Positions 47,930 to 58,138 of a stretch of 64,000 bases of DNA are shown one piece after another. The DNA is from a bacterium (GTDB lineage: Bacteria > SZUA-79 > Acidulodesulfobacterales > Acidulodesulfobacteraceae). Below the pieces are notes generated by a model. The model had not been told where the DNA came from. It was given only the letters and a program-made list of their open reading frames with translations, and made no database searches. The stretch lies in the NCBI GenBank assembly GCA_021800805.1, contig JAJYYR010000001.1, forward strand, positions 558,001 through 622,000, written 5' to 3'. Position numbers and translations under genes: made by a program. Position 1 is the stretch's first letter; every line of letters starts with the position of its first letter.

Positions 47930-50566
47930 TTGGTAGTTAAATTATTAAAAAGTATTTTAGGGACCAGCAACCAGAGGGAGCTTGCAAGATTAAAACCTTT
48001 AGTAGATAAAATTAATTCGTTAGAACCGGTATATTCTAATTTTAAAGACGGCGAAATTAAGGGAATGACCGACAAGTTCAAAAACGAACTTAAAGGGCTT
48101 TCTCAAGCGGAACAGGAAAAAAAACTGAACGATATGATCCCCGACGCTTTTGCCGTCGCAAGGGAAGGAATTAAAAGATCCCTTAATATGCGGCCTTTCG
48201 ACGTTCAGCTTATCGGCGGAATGATACTTCATTCGGGAAAGATTGCCGAGATGGCGACCGGAGAAGGAAAAACGCTTGTGGCCGTCCTTCCGGCTTATCT
48301 TAACAGCCTAACCGGCAGGGGCGTGCATATTATTACCGTAAACGATTATCTTGCCAAAAGAGACTCCGAGTGGATGGGTAAAGCTTATAATGCGTTAGGT
48401 CTTTCCGTAGGCGTTATAACTAATGATTTAGACGACGGAGAAAGAAAAAAAGCCTATAGCTGCGATGTTACATACGGCACCAATAACGAATTCGGATTCG
48501 ATTATCTAAGGGACAATATGAAGTTTTCATTAGACGATTACGTCCAGAAAGAATTAAACTATGCCATAATAGACGAAGTGGATTCGGTGTTGATAGACGA
48601 AGCTAGAACTCCGCTTATAATTTCGGGCGAATCCGACGAAACTACCGAGATGTTTTATCAAGCCGATAATGCCGTAGGTTTTTTAAAAAAAGATTCCGAT
48701 TACACGGTGGACGAAAAATTAAAAACTGCAATATTGACCGAAGAAGGTATAGAGAAAGTCGAAAAGACTTTAAATATAAAAAATATTTACGACCCGAGAC
48801 ATTTAGATTTACTCCATGCCGTAAATCAATCTTTGCGGGCGCATGCATGTTATTCCAAGGACGTCGATTATTTAGTTCAGGATAATCAGGTCGTTATAGT
48901 GGACGAATTTACCGGGCGGCTTATGAACGGCAGACGTTACGGAGAAGGACTGCATCAGGCTCTGGAAGCCAAAGAACGTCTTAAGGTCGAGGGCGAGAAT
49001 CAGACTTTGGCTACGGTAACGTTCCAGAACTTTTTCAGGATGTATAACAAGCTTGCCGGTATGACCGGAACTGCGGATACGGAAGCCGAAGAATTTAAAA
49101 AGATATATAATCTCGATGTAGCGGTCATACCGACCAATAAGCCGATGATTAGAAAAGATTATACCGATCTAGTATTTGCTACGGAAGCGGAGAAATTTAA
49201 CGCGGTATCCGAAGAGGTCATAGAAAAATACAAAGCAGGACAACCGGTCTTGGTCGGAACGGTTTCAGTAGAAAAGTCCGAAAGACTGAGCGGTATTTTA
49301 AAGAAAAAAGGGATTCCCCATTCCGTCTTGAATGCAAAAAATCATGCAAAGGAAGCGCATATTATCGCAAACGCCGGACAGAAAAAATCGGTAACTATAT
49401 CGACGAATATGGCGGGAAGAGGCACCGACATCGTTCTCGGAGAAGGAGTTAAAGAACTCGGCGGACTTCACGTAATAGGAACGGAAAGGCACGAATCGAG
49501 GCGTATAGACAACCAGCTGAGAGGCAGGTCCGGAAGACAGGGAGACGTAGGCTCTTCCAGATTCTATGTTTCTTTAGAAGACGACCTTATGAGAATATTC
49601 GGCTCGGAAAGGCTTGCGCCTTTCTTGGAGAGGCTGGGATTAAAAGACGGTCAGGCTATCGAACACAGTATGATATCTAAAGCTATCGAGAATGCGCAAA
49701 AAAAAGTGGAAGGCCATAATTTCGACATAAGGAAAAACCTCATCGATTACGACAATGTTATGAACAAACAGAGGGAGCTTATATATTCATACAGAAGAAG
49801 AATTCTGCAGATAGACGAACTTTCCGAGATTTACGACGATATTTTGTTCGATATTAAATCTTTGTTAGAATCATATTTTGAGGAATACGTTCAGGAAAAA
49901 TCCCACAGCGAACATTGGGATATAGAAGGCCTTTTAGAAATTATAAAAGCAAGCCTGTCTATAGATATAATTTCTATGCCCCCGGAAACATTTAGCTTAA
50001 AATCGGATCCGTCTTCCGATGACGCAAAAAAAGACGCCGTTATCGCGGCTTTGAAAAAATTGCCGAGAAGCGGGCTTTTTAATACCTTTTCGGATTTAAT
50101 CAAAAAAAGTATAGATGCTAAAATAGCATTATTTCCGGAGGGAGAAAAGGTCGATATAATTAAAGCTTTATATCTTCAGGCGGTCGACAGTCTCTGGAAG
50201 GATGCGCTGACTTCTTTAGACGCTCTTAAGGAAGGCATAGGGCTTAGAGGATATGCGCAGGTAAATCCATTAATAGAATATCAGAAAGAGGCTTACGGTT
50301 TATTTTTAAATATGCAGTTCAGAATGAAAGAAGAAGCGTTGAATTCTATCTCGACGGTTCAATTCGAGGAGAGCGTAAATGCCGGCGATATATTGGCGGG
50401 AGCCGGTCTTCTTTCGGATAATATCGTTATGACGCATAACGAAATAAATTTTGAATCGGAAGAAAAACAAAAACCCATAGTGAAACCTAAAAAAATAGGA
50501 AGAAACGAACCCTGTCCCTGCGGCAGCGGTAAAAAATATAAAAATTGCCATGGAAAAAATCAATAA
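47930..50566 (+). CDS. secA: SecA protein translocation ATPase
   Basis: This 878-residue motor drives preproteins through SecYEG. Walker A, TGEGKTLVA, is at 110-118. The DEAD-type VIDEVDSVLIDEARTPLIISG stretch, the preprotein-binding domain and the second motor half (TNMAGRGTDIVLG and QLRGRSGRQGDVG) are complete. The C-terminus has the zinc-binding SEC-C motif CPCGSGKKYKNCH. The start is TTG at 47930; GGAG is about 11 bases before it and no ATG fits. argJ starts inside its last codons (17-base overlap). Confidence 0.97.
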   Translation: MVVKLLKSILGTSNQRELARLKPLVDKINSLEPVYSNFKDGEIKGMTDKFKNELKGLSQAEQEKKLNDMIPDAFAVAREGIKRSLNMRPFDVQLIGGMILHSGKIAEMATGEGKTLVAVLPAYLNSLTGRGVHIITVNDYLAKRDSEWMGKAYNALGLSVGVITNDLDDGERKKAYSCDVTYGTNNEFGFDYLRDNMKFSLDDYVQKELNYAIIDEVDSVLIDEARTPLIISGESDETTEMFYQADNAVGFLKKDSDYTVDEKLKTAILTEEGIEKVEKTLNIKNIYDPRHLDLLHAVNQSLRAHACYSKDVDYLVQDNQVVIVDEFTGRLMNGRRYGEGLHQALEAKERLKVEGENQTLATVTFQNFFRMYNKLAGMTGTADTEAEEFKKIYNLDVAVIPTNKPMIRKDYTDLVFATEAEKFNAVSEEVIEKYKAGQPVLVGTVSVEKSERLSGILKKKGIPHSVLNAKNHAKEAHIIANAGQKKSVTISTNMAGRGTDIVLGEGVKELGGLHVIGTERHESRRIDNQLRGRSGRQGDVGSSRFYVSLEDDLMRIFGSERLAPFLERLGLKDGQAIEHSMISKAIENAQKKVEGHNFDIRKNLIDYDNVMNKQRELIYSYRRRILQIDELSEIYDDILFDIKSLLESYFEEYVQEKSHSEHWDIEGLLEIIKASLSIDIISMPPETFSLKSDPSSDDAKKDAVIAALKKLPRSGLFNTFSDLIKKSIDAKIALFPEGEKVDIIKALYLQAVDSLWKDALTSLDALKEGIGLRGYAQVNPLIEYQKEAYGLFLNMQFRMKEEALNSISTVQFEESVNAGDILAGAGLLSDNIVMTHNEINFESEEKQKPIVKPKKIGRNEPCPCGSGKKYKNCHGKNQ

Positions 50567-51728
50567 TTTTTTATTCTCCGGTAAATCCTGCGGATTAAAA
50601 AAAAATAAAGATTTGGACGTCGGATTAATGATTTCCAAAATTCCGCTGAGGGTCAGCGCGGTTTTTACGCGTAATAAGATTAAAGCGGCTCCCGTTATTA
50701 TATCTAAAAAAAATTCTAAAAATATTATAAAGGCTTTAATTGTAAATTCGGGAAACGCAAATGCATGTAACGGTCCGTATGGCGCATTAGATGCAGGGAA
50801 AGTCTTGGAAGCGGTCTCGAGGGAAACCTGCGCCGCTCAAGACAATATTTTTATATGTTCCACCGGAGTAATAGGCGAAAGGCTTAACGCGTCTTTAATA
50901 GAACGGGCGGTTCCGGAATTAGTTAAAGACGCGGACAAAAGCGGGTTTCACGATTTCGCGAAATCGATTATGACCACCGATACTTTTTCCAAGACCGTGT
51001 CCAAAGACGTGATGCTGGACGGAGTAAAATACGGGATAATAGGAACGGCAAAAGGGTCGGGTATGATAATGCCTAATATGGCTACGATGCTTGCTTTTAT
51101 ATTTTCCGATATTCCTTTAAAGAAAGAAACGGCCGACGAGATGTTTAGGGATTGCGTCGAAACGTCTTTTAATTCTATAACGGTTGACGGCGATACCTCG
51201 ACTAACGATACCGCCGCTTTTTTTTACCCCGATACCGCAAAATACACGATTGAAAAATCGAACGCAGATTATAACATCGTAAAAAACGCTCTTTCGGATG
51301 TATGTTTCGAGCTTGCGAAAATGATAGTGAAAGATGGGGAAGGCGCGACGAAGTTTATAAAAATTACCGTAATGAATGCTTATACCGAATCAGGCGCAAA
51401 AAAAATTGCCCTTACCGTCGCAAATTCTCCTTTGTTTAAAACCATGATTACCGGGGAAGATTTAAACTGGGGCAGAATAATGGCGGCTGTGGGAAGGTCG
51501 TCCGTTCCGCTCAAACCGGAAGAAATAGATATTTATATAAACGATAAATTAATAGTGCAAAATTCCGTAGTTTTCAAGGAATTAAGCAAAGCGGCGGAAA
51601 AAACCGTCTTATCCCCGAAAGAAATAGATCTTAAAATAGACCTGAAATGCGGCAAAAAGACAAGATCGGTTTTAACGTGCAATCTTACAAAGAAATATAT
51701 AGACATTAACGCTTCCTACAGGAGTTGA
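50550..51728 (+). CDS. argJ: Glutamate N-acetyltransferase / amino-acid acetyltransferase
   Basis: A 392-residue ArgJ that recycles the acetyl group from N-acetylornithine to glutamate in arginine synthesis. The self-cleavage site is A178-T179 in MPNMATMLAF, preceded by GTAKGSGMIM. Upstream VNSGNANACNG and downstream GEDLNWGR are standard. It overlaps secA by 17 bases. Whether it is mono- or bifunctional cannot be decided; the ArgA-like gene in the window suggests the monofunctional cyclic role would suffice. Confidence 0.95.
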   Translation: MEKINNFLFSGKSCGLKKNKDLDVGLMISKIPLRVSAVFTRNKIKAAPVIISKKNSKNIIKALIVNSGNANACNGPYGALDAGKVLEAVSRETCAAQDNIFICSTGVIGERLNASLIERAVPELVKDADKSGFHDFAKSIMTTDTFSKTVSKDVMLDGVKYGIIGTAKGSGMIMPNMATMLAFIFSDIPLKKETADEMFRDCVETSFNSITVDGDTSTNDTAAFFYPDTAKYTIEKSNADYNIVKNALSDVCFELAKMIVKDGEGATKFIKITVMNAYTESGAKKIALTVANSPLFKTMITGEDLNWGRIMAAVGRSSVPLKPEEIDIYINDKLIVQNSVVFKELSKAAEKTVLSPKEIDLKIDLKCGKKTRSVLTCNLTKKYIDINASYRS

Positions 51729-51733
51729 AGTTT

Positions 51734-52441
51734 TTGAAAATTCCCGTCTTATACTATCATAAAATAGATTATCCTAAAAAAGATGCGGTATATAAAGGGC
51801 TATACGTTACTCCGAAGCAGTTTAAAAAACAAATATCTTTATTGAAGTTTTTAGGTTATAACACCGTAAATCCCAAAGAAATTTTATCTTTCGTCAAAGG
51901 GCATAAAATATCGGCAAAGAAACCTTTATTGATAACTTTTGACGACGGATACGAGAATAATTATTTAAATGCCTATCCTGTGTTAAAGGCGGCAGGTTTT
52001 ACTTCAACAATATTTATTAGCGCCGGTTTCGTCGGAAAAAAAAATATCGTTTCCGACGAGAGGGAAAAAGCGCGCGAGAATTTTTTAAATAAAAGCGAAA
52101 TTAAGGAAATGTTTAAAGAGGGATTTTTCATAGGCTCGCATGGAATAAACCATTATTATTTAGACCGTCTGGATGAAGGCGTTTTAATAGGAGAATTAAT
52201 AGCCTCTAAAGCTTACTTGGAAAACATGCTAAACGCTCCCGTAGATTTTTTCTCCTATCCATTCGGGGCTTATAACGCAAACGTGATGAGAGCCGTTAAA
52301 AAAGCCGGTTATCTCGGGGCATTTACGACGGTAAGGGGTAAAGCGGGCGTCGGAGATAATTCCTATGAATTAAAAAGGATTCCGGTTAACGGATACAATA
52401 ATATTTTTAATTTTCTCTATAAAATAATTTTCTTGCAATAA
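51734..52441 (+). CDS. Polysaccharide deacetylase (NodB-type)
   Basis: From TTG 51734 the protein has 235 residues (MKIPVLYYHKID). A TTG at 51725 lies directly behind the AGGAG at 51720-51724, leaving no spacing, while 51734 has nine bases. The NodB domain has the metal and catalytic motif TFDDGYENN and the His pair in GSHGINHYYLDRL, then FSYPFGAYN. Such enzymes de-N-acetylate peptidoglycan, poly-N-acetylglucosamine or related glycans. No signal peptide is visible. It follows argJ by five bases. Confidence 0.87.
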   Translation: MKIPVLYYHKIDYPKKDAVYKGLYVTPKQFKKQISLLKFLGYNTVNPKEILSFVKGHKISAKKPLLITFDDGYENNYLNAYPVLKAAGFTSTIFISAGFVGKKNIVSDEREKARENFLNKSEIKEMFKEGFFIGSHGINHYYLDRLDEGVLIGELIASKAYLENMLNAPVDFFSYPFGAYNANVMRAVKKAGYLGAFTTVRGKAGVGDNSYELKRIPVNGYNNIFNFLYKIIFLQ

Positions 52442-52487
52442 ATGCGTAAAAATGATAAAAAGATAAGTTAAAATTAACTAAATCGTA

Positions 52488-52529
52488 CCCGTCTATTAAT
52501 TTGTGCTTGAAGTGCTTTGTATAGGCGGG
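52488..52529 (+). ncRNA. Candidate S2 autoregulatory leader hairpin
   Basis: CCCGTCTAT (52488-52496) pairs with ATAGGCGGG (52521-52529), with one G-U wobble, enclosing a 24-base loop, 27 bases before the rpsB start. rpsB-tsf in several bacteria is autoregulated by S2 binding such a leader. Position and stem fit, but I have not matched it to the known S2 consensus. Confidence 0.4.
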
Positions 52530-52555
52530 GAGAAAAAAGCGCAAAGGAGACTAAA

Positions 52556-53395
52556 ATGCCGTTTAACGTTACAATTAAGCAGTTGCTGGAAGCAGGCGTC
52601 CATTTCGGACATCAGACCAAAAGATGGAACCCCAAGATGAAACCTTACATATACGGGGCGAGAAACGGGGTCCATATAATCGACCTTCAAAAAGCTCTTC
52701 CTTATATTTCGGCGGCTTACGATAAGCTGTTCGAGATGGCTAAGGAAGGCAAAGTTATTCTTATTATAGGTACAAAAAAGCAGGCTAATCCTATCGTAGT
52801 AGAAGAATCTAAAAGATGCGGAATGCCGTACGTGAACGAAAGGTGGCTCGGCGGAATGATTACTAATTTTGCAACCATTAAACTTTCGATTAAAAGATTA
52901 AAAGAATTGGAAGCGCTTAAAGACTCGGAAGAATTTTCCAGATTTACCAAAAAAGAAATGGCAAAAATGGAAAAAGAAATAGTTAAGCACCAGAAAGTTC
53001 TTAACGGAGTCAGAGATATGCACAGAGTACCCGATGCCGTATTTATAGTCGATATCCATCATGAAATTATCGCCGCAAAGGAAGCAAGAAGGCTTGAAAT
53101 TCCCATAATAGGAGTTGCCGACACCAATGCCGACCCCGACTTCGTGGACTGGCTGATACCCGGCAACGATGATGCTATAAGGGCGATAAAATTGATTTTA
53201 AGCACAATGGCAGATGCTATTATAGAAGGAAAAAGGATTTTCGACGAAAAGTCGGCTAAAGGCAAGGCGCAGAACGTTCCTGAAGGAATTATTACGGAAG
53301 AAACTTTCGCCGCCGCCACCGCAGGAGAGGCTTCTGTCGTCACCACCGCCGAAGCGTCATTAGCAGACGTTGAAGAAGCCGATATTTCTATCTAA
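52556..53395 (+). CDS. rpsB: 30S ribosomal protein S2
   Basis: The start is ATG 52556 (MPFNVTIKQLLEAG), with AAGGAGA seven bases before it; an ATG at 52517 without a site would add 13 residues. The protein has 279 residues and conserved GVHFGHQTKRWNPKM, IGTKKQA and RWLGGMITNF. The C-terminal tail (about 245-279) is long and rich in Ala/Glu/Thr (EETFAAATAGEASVV), probably disordered. S2 belongs to the 30S head. tsf follows 45 bases downstream. Confidence 0.98.
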   Translation: MPFNVTIKQLLEAGVHFGHQTKRWNPKMKPYIYGARNGVHIIDLQKALPYISAAYDKLFEMAKEGKVILIIGTKKQANPIVVEESKRCGMPYVNERWLGGMITNFATIKLSIKRLKELEALKDSEEFSRFTKKEMAKMEKEIVKHQKVLNGVRDMHRVPDAVFIVDIHHEIIAAKEARRLEIPIIGVADTNADPDFVDWLIPGNDDAIRAIKLILSTMADAIIEGKRIFDEKSAKGKAQNVPEGIITEETFAAATAGEASVVTTAEASLADVEEADISI

Positions 53396-53440
53396 ATAAA
53401 GAATTAAAATAAAAACAAATATAAAAGAGAGGAAAAATAA

Positions 53441-54046
53441 TTGGAAAAATCACAAAATATAAGCGCGGAACTTGTTAAAAATTTACGCGGGATGACGGGA
53501 GCGGGCTTTGTGGATTGCAAAAACGTTCTTATAGAAACCGGCGGAGATTTGGAAAAAGCCGTAGAAGCGCTTAGAAAAAAAGGGCTGGCTAAAGCTCAAA
53601 AGAAGGCGAATAGAGAGGCTAAGGAAGGATTGATTTATTCTTATATCCATGCCGGGGGAAGGATAGGCGTCCTTTTGGAAATAAACTGCGAAACCGATTT
53701 TGTAGCCAGAACCGCAGAATTCCAAGAACTGGCAAAAAATATAGCTATGCATATTGCCGCGTCGAATCCTCTTTATATTAAAAGGGAAGCGGTTCAGCCT
53801 GAAATTATATTCAAGGAAAAGGAGATTTACAGAGAACAGCTTGCGGCTATGGACAAACCTCAAGCGGTTAAGGAGAAAATAATCGAGGGAAAACTTGAAA
53901 AATATTATCAGGATGTCTGCCTGCTCGAACAGGCGTTCATAAAAGACCCTTCTAAAAATATTTCCGCCGTTATAGACAACGAAGTGGCAAGATTAGGAGA
54001 AAATATAGTTTTAAAAAGATTCGTAAGATACCAGTTGGGAGAATAA
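53441..54046 (+). CDS. tsf: Elongation factor Ts
   Basis: A 201-residue EF-Ts that regenerates EF-Tu-GTP. It starts at TTG 53441, eight bases after AGAGAGG. Conserved [31 protein letters not shown] and [11 protein letters not shown] are present. It is the short form of EF-Ts that lacks part of the dimerisation region, common in bacteria outside Gammaproteobacteria. pyrH overlaps by one base (TAATG). Confidence 0.97.
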   Translation: MEKSQNISAELVKNLRGMTGAGFVDCKNVLIETGGDLEKAVEALRKKGLAKAQKKANREAKEGLIYSYIHAGGRIGVLLEINCETDFVARTAEFQELAKNIAMHIAASNPLYIKREAVQPEIIFKEKEIYREQLAAMDKPQAVKEKIIEGKLEKYYQDVCLLEQAFIKDPSKNISAVIDNEVARLGENIVLKRFVRYQLGE

Positions 54047-54771
54047 TGCAGGGACTCAATTACAAAAGAATACTGCTTAAGGTAAGCGGGGAGGCTTTAG
54101 CCGGCGAAAACAAATGCGGCATAGACCCTTCCGTAATAAACTTCGTATCCCGTGAAATAAAATCCGTTACCGATGCCGGAGTCGAGGTTGCGGTCGTCAT
54201 AGGCGGAGGCAATATATTCAGGGGATTCGGCAAGTCGTCCAAGGGACTTGGAATGGAACGCACTCAGGGCGATTATATGGGCATGCTTGCCACGGTTATA
54301 AATGCCCTTGCCCTGCAGACGAGCCTGGAAGATAACGGCGTTATATCGAGAGTTCAAACCGCTATAGCAATGCAGCAGGTTGCCGAACCGTATATAAGGC
54401 GCAGGGCATTGCGGCATTTAGAGAAAAAAAGAGTGGTTATATTCGCCGCAGGAACGGGAAATCCTTATTTTACCACTGATACCGCCGCATCGCTCAGGGC
54501 TATGGAAATTCATGCCGACGTTATCATTAAAGCTACCAGAATAGAAGGGGTTTTCAGCGACGACCCGCTTATCAATGCAGGTGCCGTAAAATTTGAAAGA
54601 CTTACTTATATCGATGTTTTGAATAAAAATTTAAAGGTTATGGATTCTACTTCTATATCTTTATGTATGGACAACAGCCTGCCGATAGTCGTCTTTAATC
54701 TATTAGTCCCGGGCAATCTGCTGAAAGTAGTTAAGGGTGAAACCATAGGCACCATAATTAAAAATCCTTAA
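54046..54771 (+). CDS. pyrH: Uridylate kinase
   Basis: This 241-residue amino-acid-kinase-family enzyme makes UDP from [29 protein letters not shown] and TDTAASLRA are family marks. It overlaps tsf by one base. GGGAGA lies four bases before the ATG. Confidence 0.97.
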   Translation: MQGLNYKRILLKVSGEALAGENKCGIDPSVINFVSREIKSVTDAGVEVAVVIGGGNIFRGFGKSSKGLGMERTQGDYMGMLATVINALALQTSLEDNGVISRVQTAIAMQQVAEPYIRRRALRHLEKKRVVIFAAGTGNPYFTTDTAASLRAMEIHADVIIKATRIEGVFSDDPLINAGAVKFERLTYIDVLNKNLKVMDSTSISLCMDNSLPIVVFNLLVPGNLLKVVKGETIGTIIKNP

Positions 54772-54791
54772 TCTTTTGATGGGTGGACATT

Positions 54792-55352
54792 ATGAATGAA
54801 TCGGAATTTATTAACGAGACGAAAGCGAAAATGTCTCATGCTATATCATCTTATAAAAACGAACTTTTAAGGATAAGGACGGGAAGGGCTTCTACCGGAT
54901 TAATAGATGCCGTCAACGTCGAATATTACGGTTCTATTTCGCCTATAATAAGACTTGCTTCCATTTCCGTGCCGGACAGCAGGACTATAACGATAAATCC
55001 ATGGGATGCGGGTTCTCTTCCGGCTATAGAAAAAGCCATCCAAAAATACGACCCTTCTTTAAATCCTTCTAACGACGGAAAAAGCATAAACATCGTCATA
55101 CCGGCGTTAACTCAGGAACGGCGTAAGGAAATAATAAAGCAGATAAGCAAATTGTCCGAATCTATTAAGCAGGAAATAAGGAATTTTAGGCGGCTGGCAA
55201 ACGAAAAAATAAAATCTTCCGAGAAATCCAAAGAAATATCGGAAGATATATCCTTTAAAATTCAGAAAAAAATTCAGGAATTAACCGACGGTTTTGTCAA
55301 AGAAATTGACGAAATAACCAAACATAAAGAAAAAGAAATATTGGAAGTATGA
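54792..55352 (+). CDS. frr: Ribosome recycling factor
   Basis: From ATG 54792 the protein has 186 residues (MNESEFINETKAKM), the usual size. A GTG at 54783 lies within the GGGTGG that serves as ribosome site. The coiled-coil body carries RIRTGRASTGLIDAV and RTITINPWDAGSL, the ribosome-interacting parts. It splits ribosomes after termination with EF-G. uppS overlaps it by four bases. Confidence 0.97.
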   Translation: MNESEFINETKAKMSHAISSYKNELLRIRTGRASTGLIDAVNVEYYGSISPIIRLASISVPDSRTITINPWDAGSLPAIEKAIQKYDPSLNPSNDGKSINIVIPALTQERRKEIIKQISKLSESIKQEIRNFRRLANEKIKSSEKSKEISEDISFKIQKKIQELTDGFVKEIDEITKHKEKEILEV

Positions 55353-56062
55353 CCTTTAAAAATATCCCAAACCACCTTGCGGTTATTATGGACGGAAACG
55401 GCAGGTGGGCAAAGAAAAGAAATTTGGATAGAATTTACGGACACATAGAAGGGATAAAATCTTTAAAATCGGTTGTTAAAGGGGTAATACAATATAAAAT
55501 CAAATATCTTACCGTTTATGCTTTTTCATCGGAAAATTGGCAAAGACCGACGGAAGAGGTCGATTCTTTAATGCAGCTTCTTAACGAATATATTAATATA
55601 GAACTTCCTTATCTTGTAAAGAATAAAATTAGGCTTAATTTTATAGGCAATATAGACAGAATTCCGGAACAATCAAAATATGCGATAGCAAATGCCGAAG
55701 AAAAAACAAAAAATTTTAACGAATTGATTTTTACTTTGGCGCTTAGTTACGGCTCTAAAGAAGAAATATTAAACGCCGTTTCCAAAATTGCGGGAGACGT
55801 TAAAAAAGGCGCGATAGGCATTAAAGATATAGACGACGAGCTTTTCTCCTCTTATCTATACACGTCAAAAATTCCCAACCCCGACCTTCTTATAAGAACG
55901 AGCGGCGAACAGAGACTGTCCAATTTTATGCTTTACCAAGCAGCTTATGCCGAAATATATTTTACAAAAACGTTATGGCCGGATTTTAGAAAGAAAAATT
56001 TAAACGCCGCATTAAAAAATTACGAAAAAAGGATAAGAAGATTTGGAAAAACCGAGATTTGA
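55349..56062 (+). CDS. uppS: Undecaprenyl diphosphate synthase
   Basis: A 237-residue cis-prenyltransferase building the C55 carrier lipid for peptidoglycan and surface glycans. The active-site Asp is D15 in AVIMDGNGRWA, followed by GHIEGIKSLK, and RTSGEQRLSNFMLYQ is complete. Its carrier serves the transferase and ligase encoded at 37,001-39,799. It overlaps frr by four bases and cdsA by 20 bases. Confidence 0.97.
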   Translation: MTFKNIPNHLAVIMDGNGRWAKKRNLDRIYGHIEGIKSLKSVVKGVIQYKIKYLTVYAFSSENWQRPTEEVDSLMQLLNEYINIELPYLVKNKIRLNFIGNIDRIPEQSKYAIANAEEKTKNFNELIFTLALSYGSKEEILNAVSKIAGDVKKGAIGIKDIDDELFSSYLYTSKIPNPDLLIRTSGEQRLSNFMLYQAAYAEIYFTKTLWPDFRKKNLNAALKNYEKRIRRFGKTEI

Positions 56063-56858
56063 CCCTAAAAGATTTGTATTCGGGATTGTATTCGGAATAG
56101 TAATAATTTTATCTATTTTTTTACTTAACATACACGAATTTTTTTTTATTTCCGTCATCTTGACCGCGCTCTCCGTTTATGAAATATACGGTATCTTCGA
56201 CTTAACCGGATATAAATATTTTATACTGCCTGAAATTCTTTCGATACTAATAGTATTTTCTTTTGCATTCTTAAAATCCCCGGATTTTATATTTATCCTC
56301 TTTTTGTCGGCTTTTTTGATTTTCCTAAAGAATATCGTTTTTTTTAAAACAGATTCCGGGAAAAGTATATTTATAGATATATTTTCTATATTCTACGCCG
56401 GCTTTTTTATTTCTTTTTTATTGAAAATTCTTGAACTTTCCGGCGGAAAATTACTGCTTTTATTATTATTTATACTTGTATGGGCTTCCGATATTTTTGC
56501 ATATTACGGCGGAAGGCATTTTGGGAAGCATAAGCTGATTTTTTCGCTCAGCCCTAAAAAAACGGTAGAAGGAGCATTGATAGGTTTTTTATCGGCGGTT
56601 CTCGCCGCCTTTGTTTTCAGGATAGTCATAGCGGATTATGAAAGATTTACCGTTACTTCCTTTATAATTTTGACGTCCGTAACGGTTATTGCCGGAATGT
56701 TAGGCGATTTAACAGAATCGTTAATCAAAAGAATGGGGGGAAAAAAAGATTCCGGCCATTTAATTCCGGGTCACGGCGGCATCCTTGACAGAATAGACAG
56801 CGTTATACTCGCGGCACCCGTTTTTTATTATATTGCGGCATATTATTTAAAATTTTGA
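56043..56858 (+). CDS. cdsA: Phosphatidate cytidylyltransferase
   Basis: A 271-residue integral membrane enzyme making CDP-diacylglycerol for phospholipid synthesis. About seven hydrophobic segments precede the signature SLIKRMGGKKDSGHLIPGHG and GILDRIDSV at the C-terminus. The start TTG 56043 lies inside uppS, about 10 bases after AAAAGGA. dxr starts 40 bases downstream. Confidence 0.94.
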   Translation: MEKPRFDPKRFVFGIVFGIVIILSIFLLNIHEFFFISVILTALSVYEIYGIFDLTGYKYFILPEILSILIVFSFAFLKSPDFIFILFLSAFLIFLKNIVFFKTDSGKSIFIDIFSIFYAGFFISFLLKILELSGGKLLLLLLFILVWASDIFAYYGGRHFGKHKLIFSLSPKKTVEGALIGFLSAVLAAFVFRIVIADYERFTVTSFIILTSVTVIAGMLGDLTESLIKRMGGKKDSGHLIPGHGGILDRIDSVILAAPVFYYIAAYYLKF

Positions 56859-56898
56859 TAAATTAAAAAATAAATTAAAGCGGATGTATTAAATTGTT

Positions 56899-58053
56899 AT
56901 GCGTAATATATTTCTTGCCGGTTCTACCGGGTCCATAGGTAAAAATGCTTTAGAGGTAGCGTTTGCATATCCGGATAAACTTTCCGTAAAAGGCATAGCC
57001 GCCGGTCATTTTACGGCGGAACTCAAGGAACAGATTATACGGCTTAACCCTTTGTACTGCGTTCTTTCTTCGGAAAACGAGTCGAACAAGGCGAAAGCCG
57101 CATTAAAGAACTTTCGAAATATTAAAACAAAGTTTACTTTCGGCGAGAAGAGTCTCGGCGAGGTTGTTTTAGACGATGTTTTCGATATAGTTTTAAACGC
57201 TATAAGCGGCTCATCCGGTCTTATGCTGTCTTATATGAGCCTTGCCGCAGGGAAAGATCTGGCTCTTGCAAATAAGGAATCCATGGTAATGGCAGGAGAT
57301 ATTCTTAACGAAACCGCTAAGTCCTCGAAAGCCAAAATAATTCCCGTAGATTCAGAGCATTCCGCATTGTTTCAGTGCTTAAGATGCGGCGCAAAATCGG
57401 ACGTCCGCAAATTAATCCTCACGGCGTCCGGAGGTCCGTTTTATAATAAAGATAAAACCGACTTTAAAAACATTACCGTCGATATGGCATTAAATCATCC
57501 TAAATGGAGGATGGGTAAAAAGATAACCATAGATTCATCCACCCTCGCAAACAAGGGACTTGAAATAATTGAAGCCTGTTATTTATTTAATATCAGCGAA
57601 AAACAAATTGAAGTGTTGATACATCCGCAGGCGGCGGTTCATTCGATGGTAGAATTTAAAGACGGTTCGATTATGGCGCAGATGGGCGATACGGATATGA
57701 AAGGACCTATAGGCTATGCCCTGTCTTATCCGCGGCGGTTTAAGGGGCTAATGAAGCCTATTAATCTTGCGGAAATAGGAAGTCTGGAATTTTTTGCGCC
57801 GGATAACGAAAAATTTCCGTTTTTAAACCTTGCAAGATATGCTTTGAAAATTGGAAAAAGTATGCCTGCCGTTTTTTGCGAGGCAAACGAATTTTTTGTT
57901 AACTCGTTTCTGGACGGGAAAATATCGTTTAATAAAATAGCCGTAAACGTCGAAAAGATTATGAAGGCGCATAAACCTTTTAAATTAAACGGCATAGAAG
58001 ACGTAATAGAGGCAAAAAAACAGGCGGAGTCGCTTTCTAAAACAATTCGTTAA
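56899..58053 (+). CDS. dxr: 1-deoxy-D-xylulose 5-phosphate reductoisomerase
   Basis: A 384-residue MEP-pathway enzyme making MEP for isoprenoids. NADPH-binding LAGSTGSIGKNALEV is at the N-terminus; metal and substrate residues are in PVDSEHSALFQCL and SSTLANKGLEIIEACYLF. It completes the uppS-cdsA-dxr set that feeds lipid carrier synthesis. In many Proteobacteria rseP and bamA follow; here a gamma-carbonic anhydrase follows 85 bases later. Confidence 0.96.
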   Translation: MRNIFLAGSTGSIGKNALEVAFAYPDKLSVKGIAAGHFTAELKEQIIRLNPLYCVLSSENESNKAKAALKNFRNIKTKFTFGEKSLGEVVLDDVFDIVLNAISGSSGLMLSYMSLAAGKDLALANKESMVMAGDILNETAKSSKAKIIPVDSEHSALFQCLRCGAKSDVRKLILTASGGPFYNKDKTDFKNITVDMALNHPKWRMGKKITIDSSTLANKGLEIIEACYLFNISEKQIEVLIHPQAAVHSMVEFKDGSIMAQMGDTDMKGPIGYALSYPRRFKGLMKPINLAEIGSLEFFAPDNEKFPFLNLARYALKIGKSMPAVFCEANEFFVNSFLDGKISFNKIAVNVEKIMKAHKPFKLNGIEDVIEAKKQAESLSKTIR

Positions 58054-58138
58054 TTAAAAAAATATATCGATTAGCATTATAATTGTTATATAATATTTAT
58101 TTAAACTAATTAAAAGAGTGGAGGATTTATATCTACTA

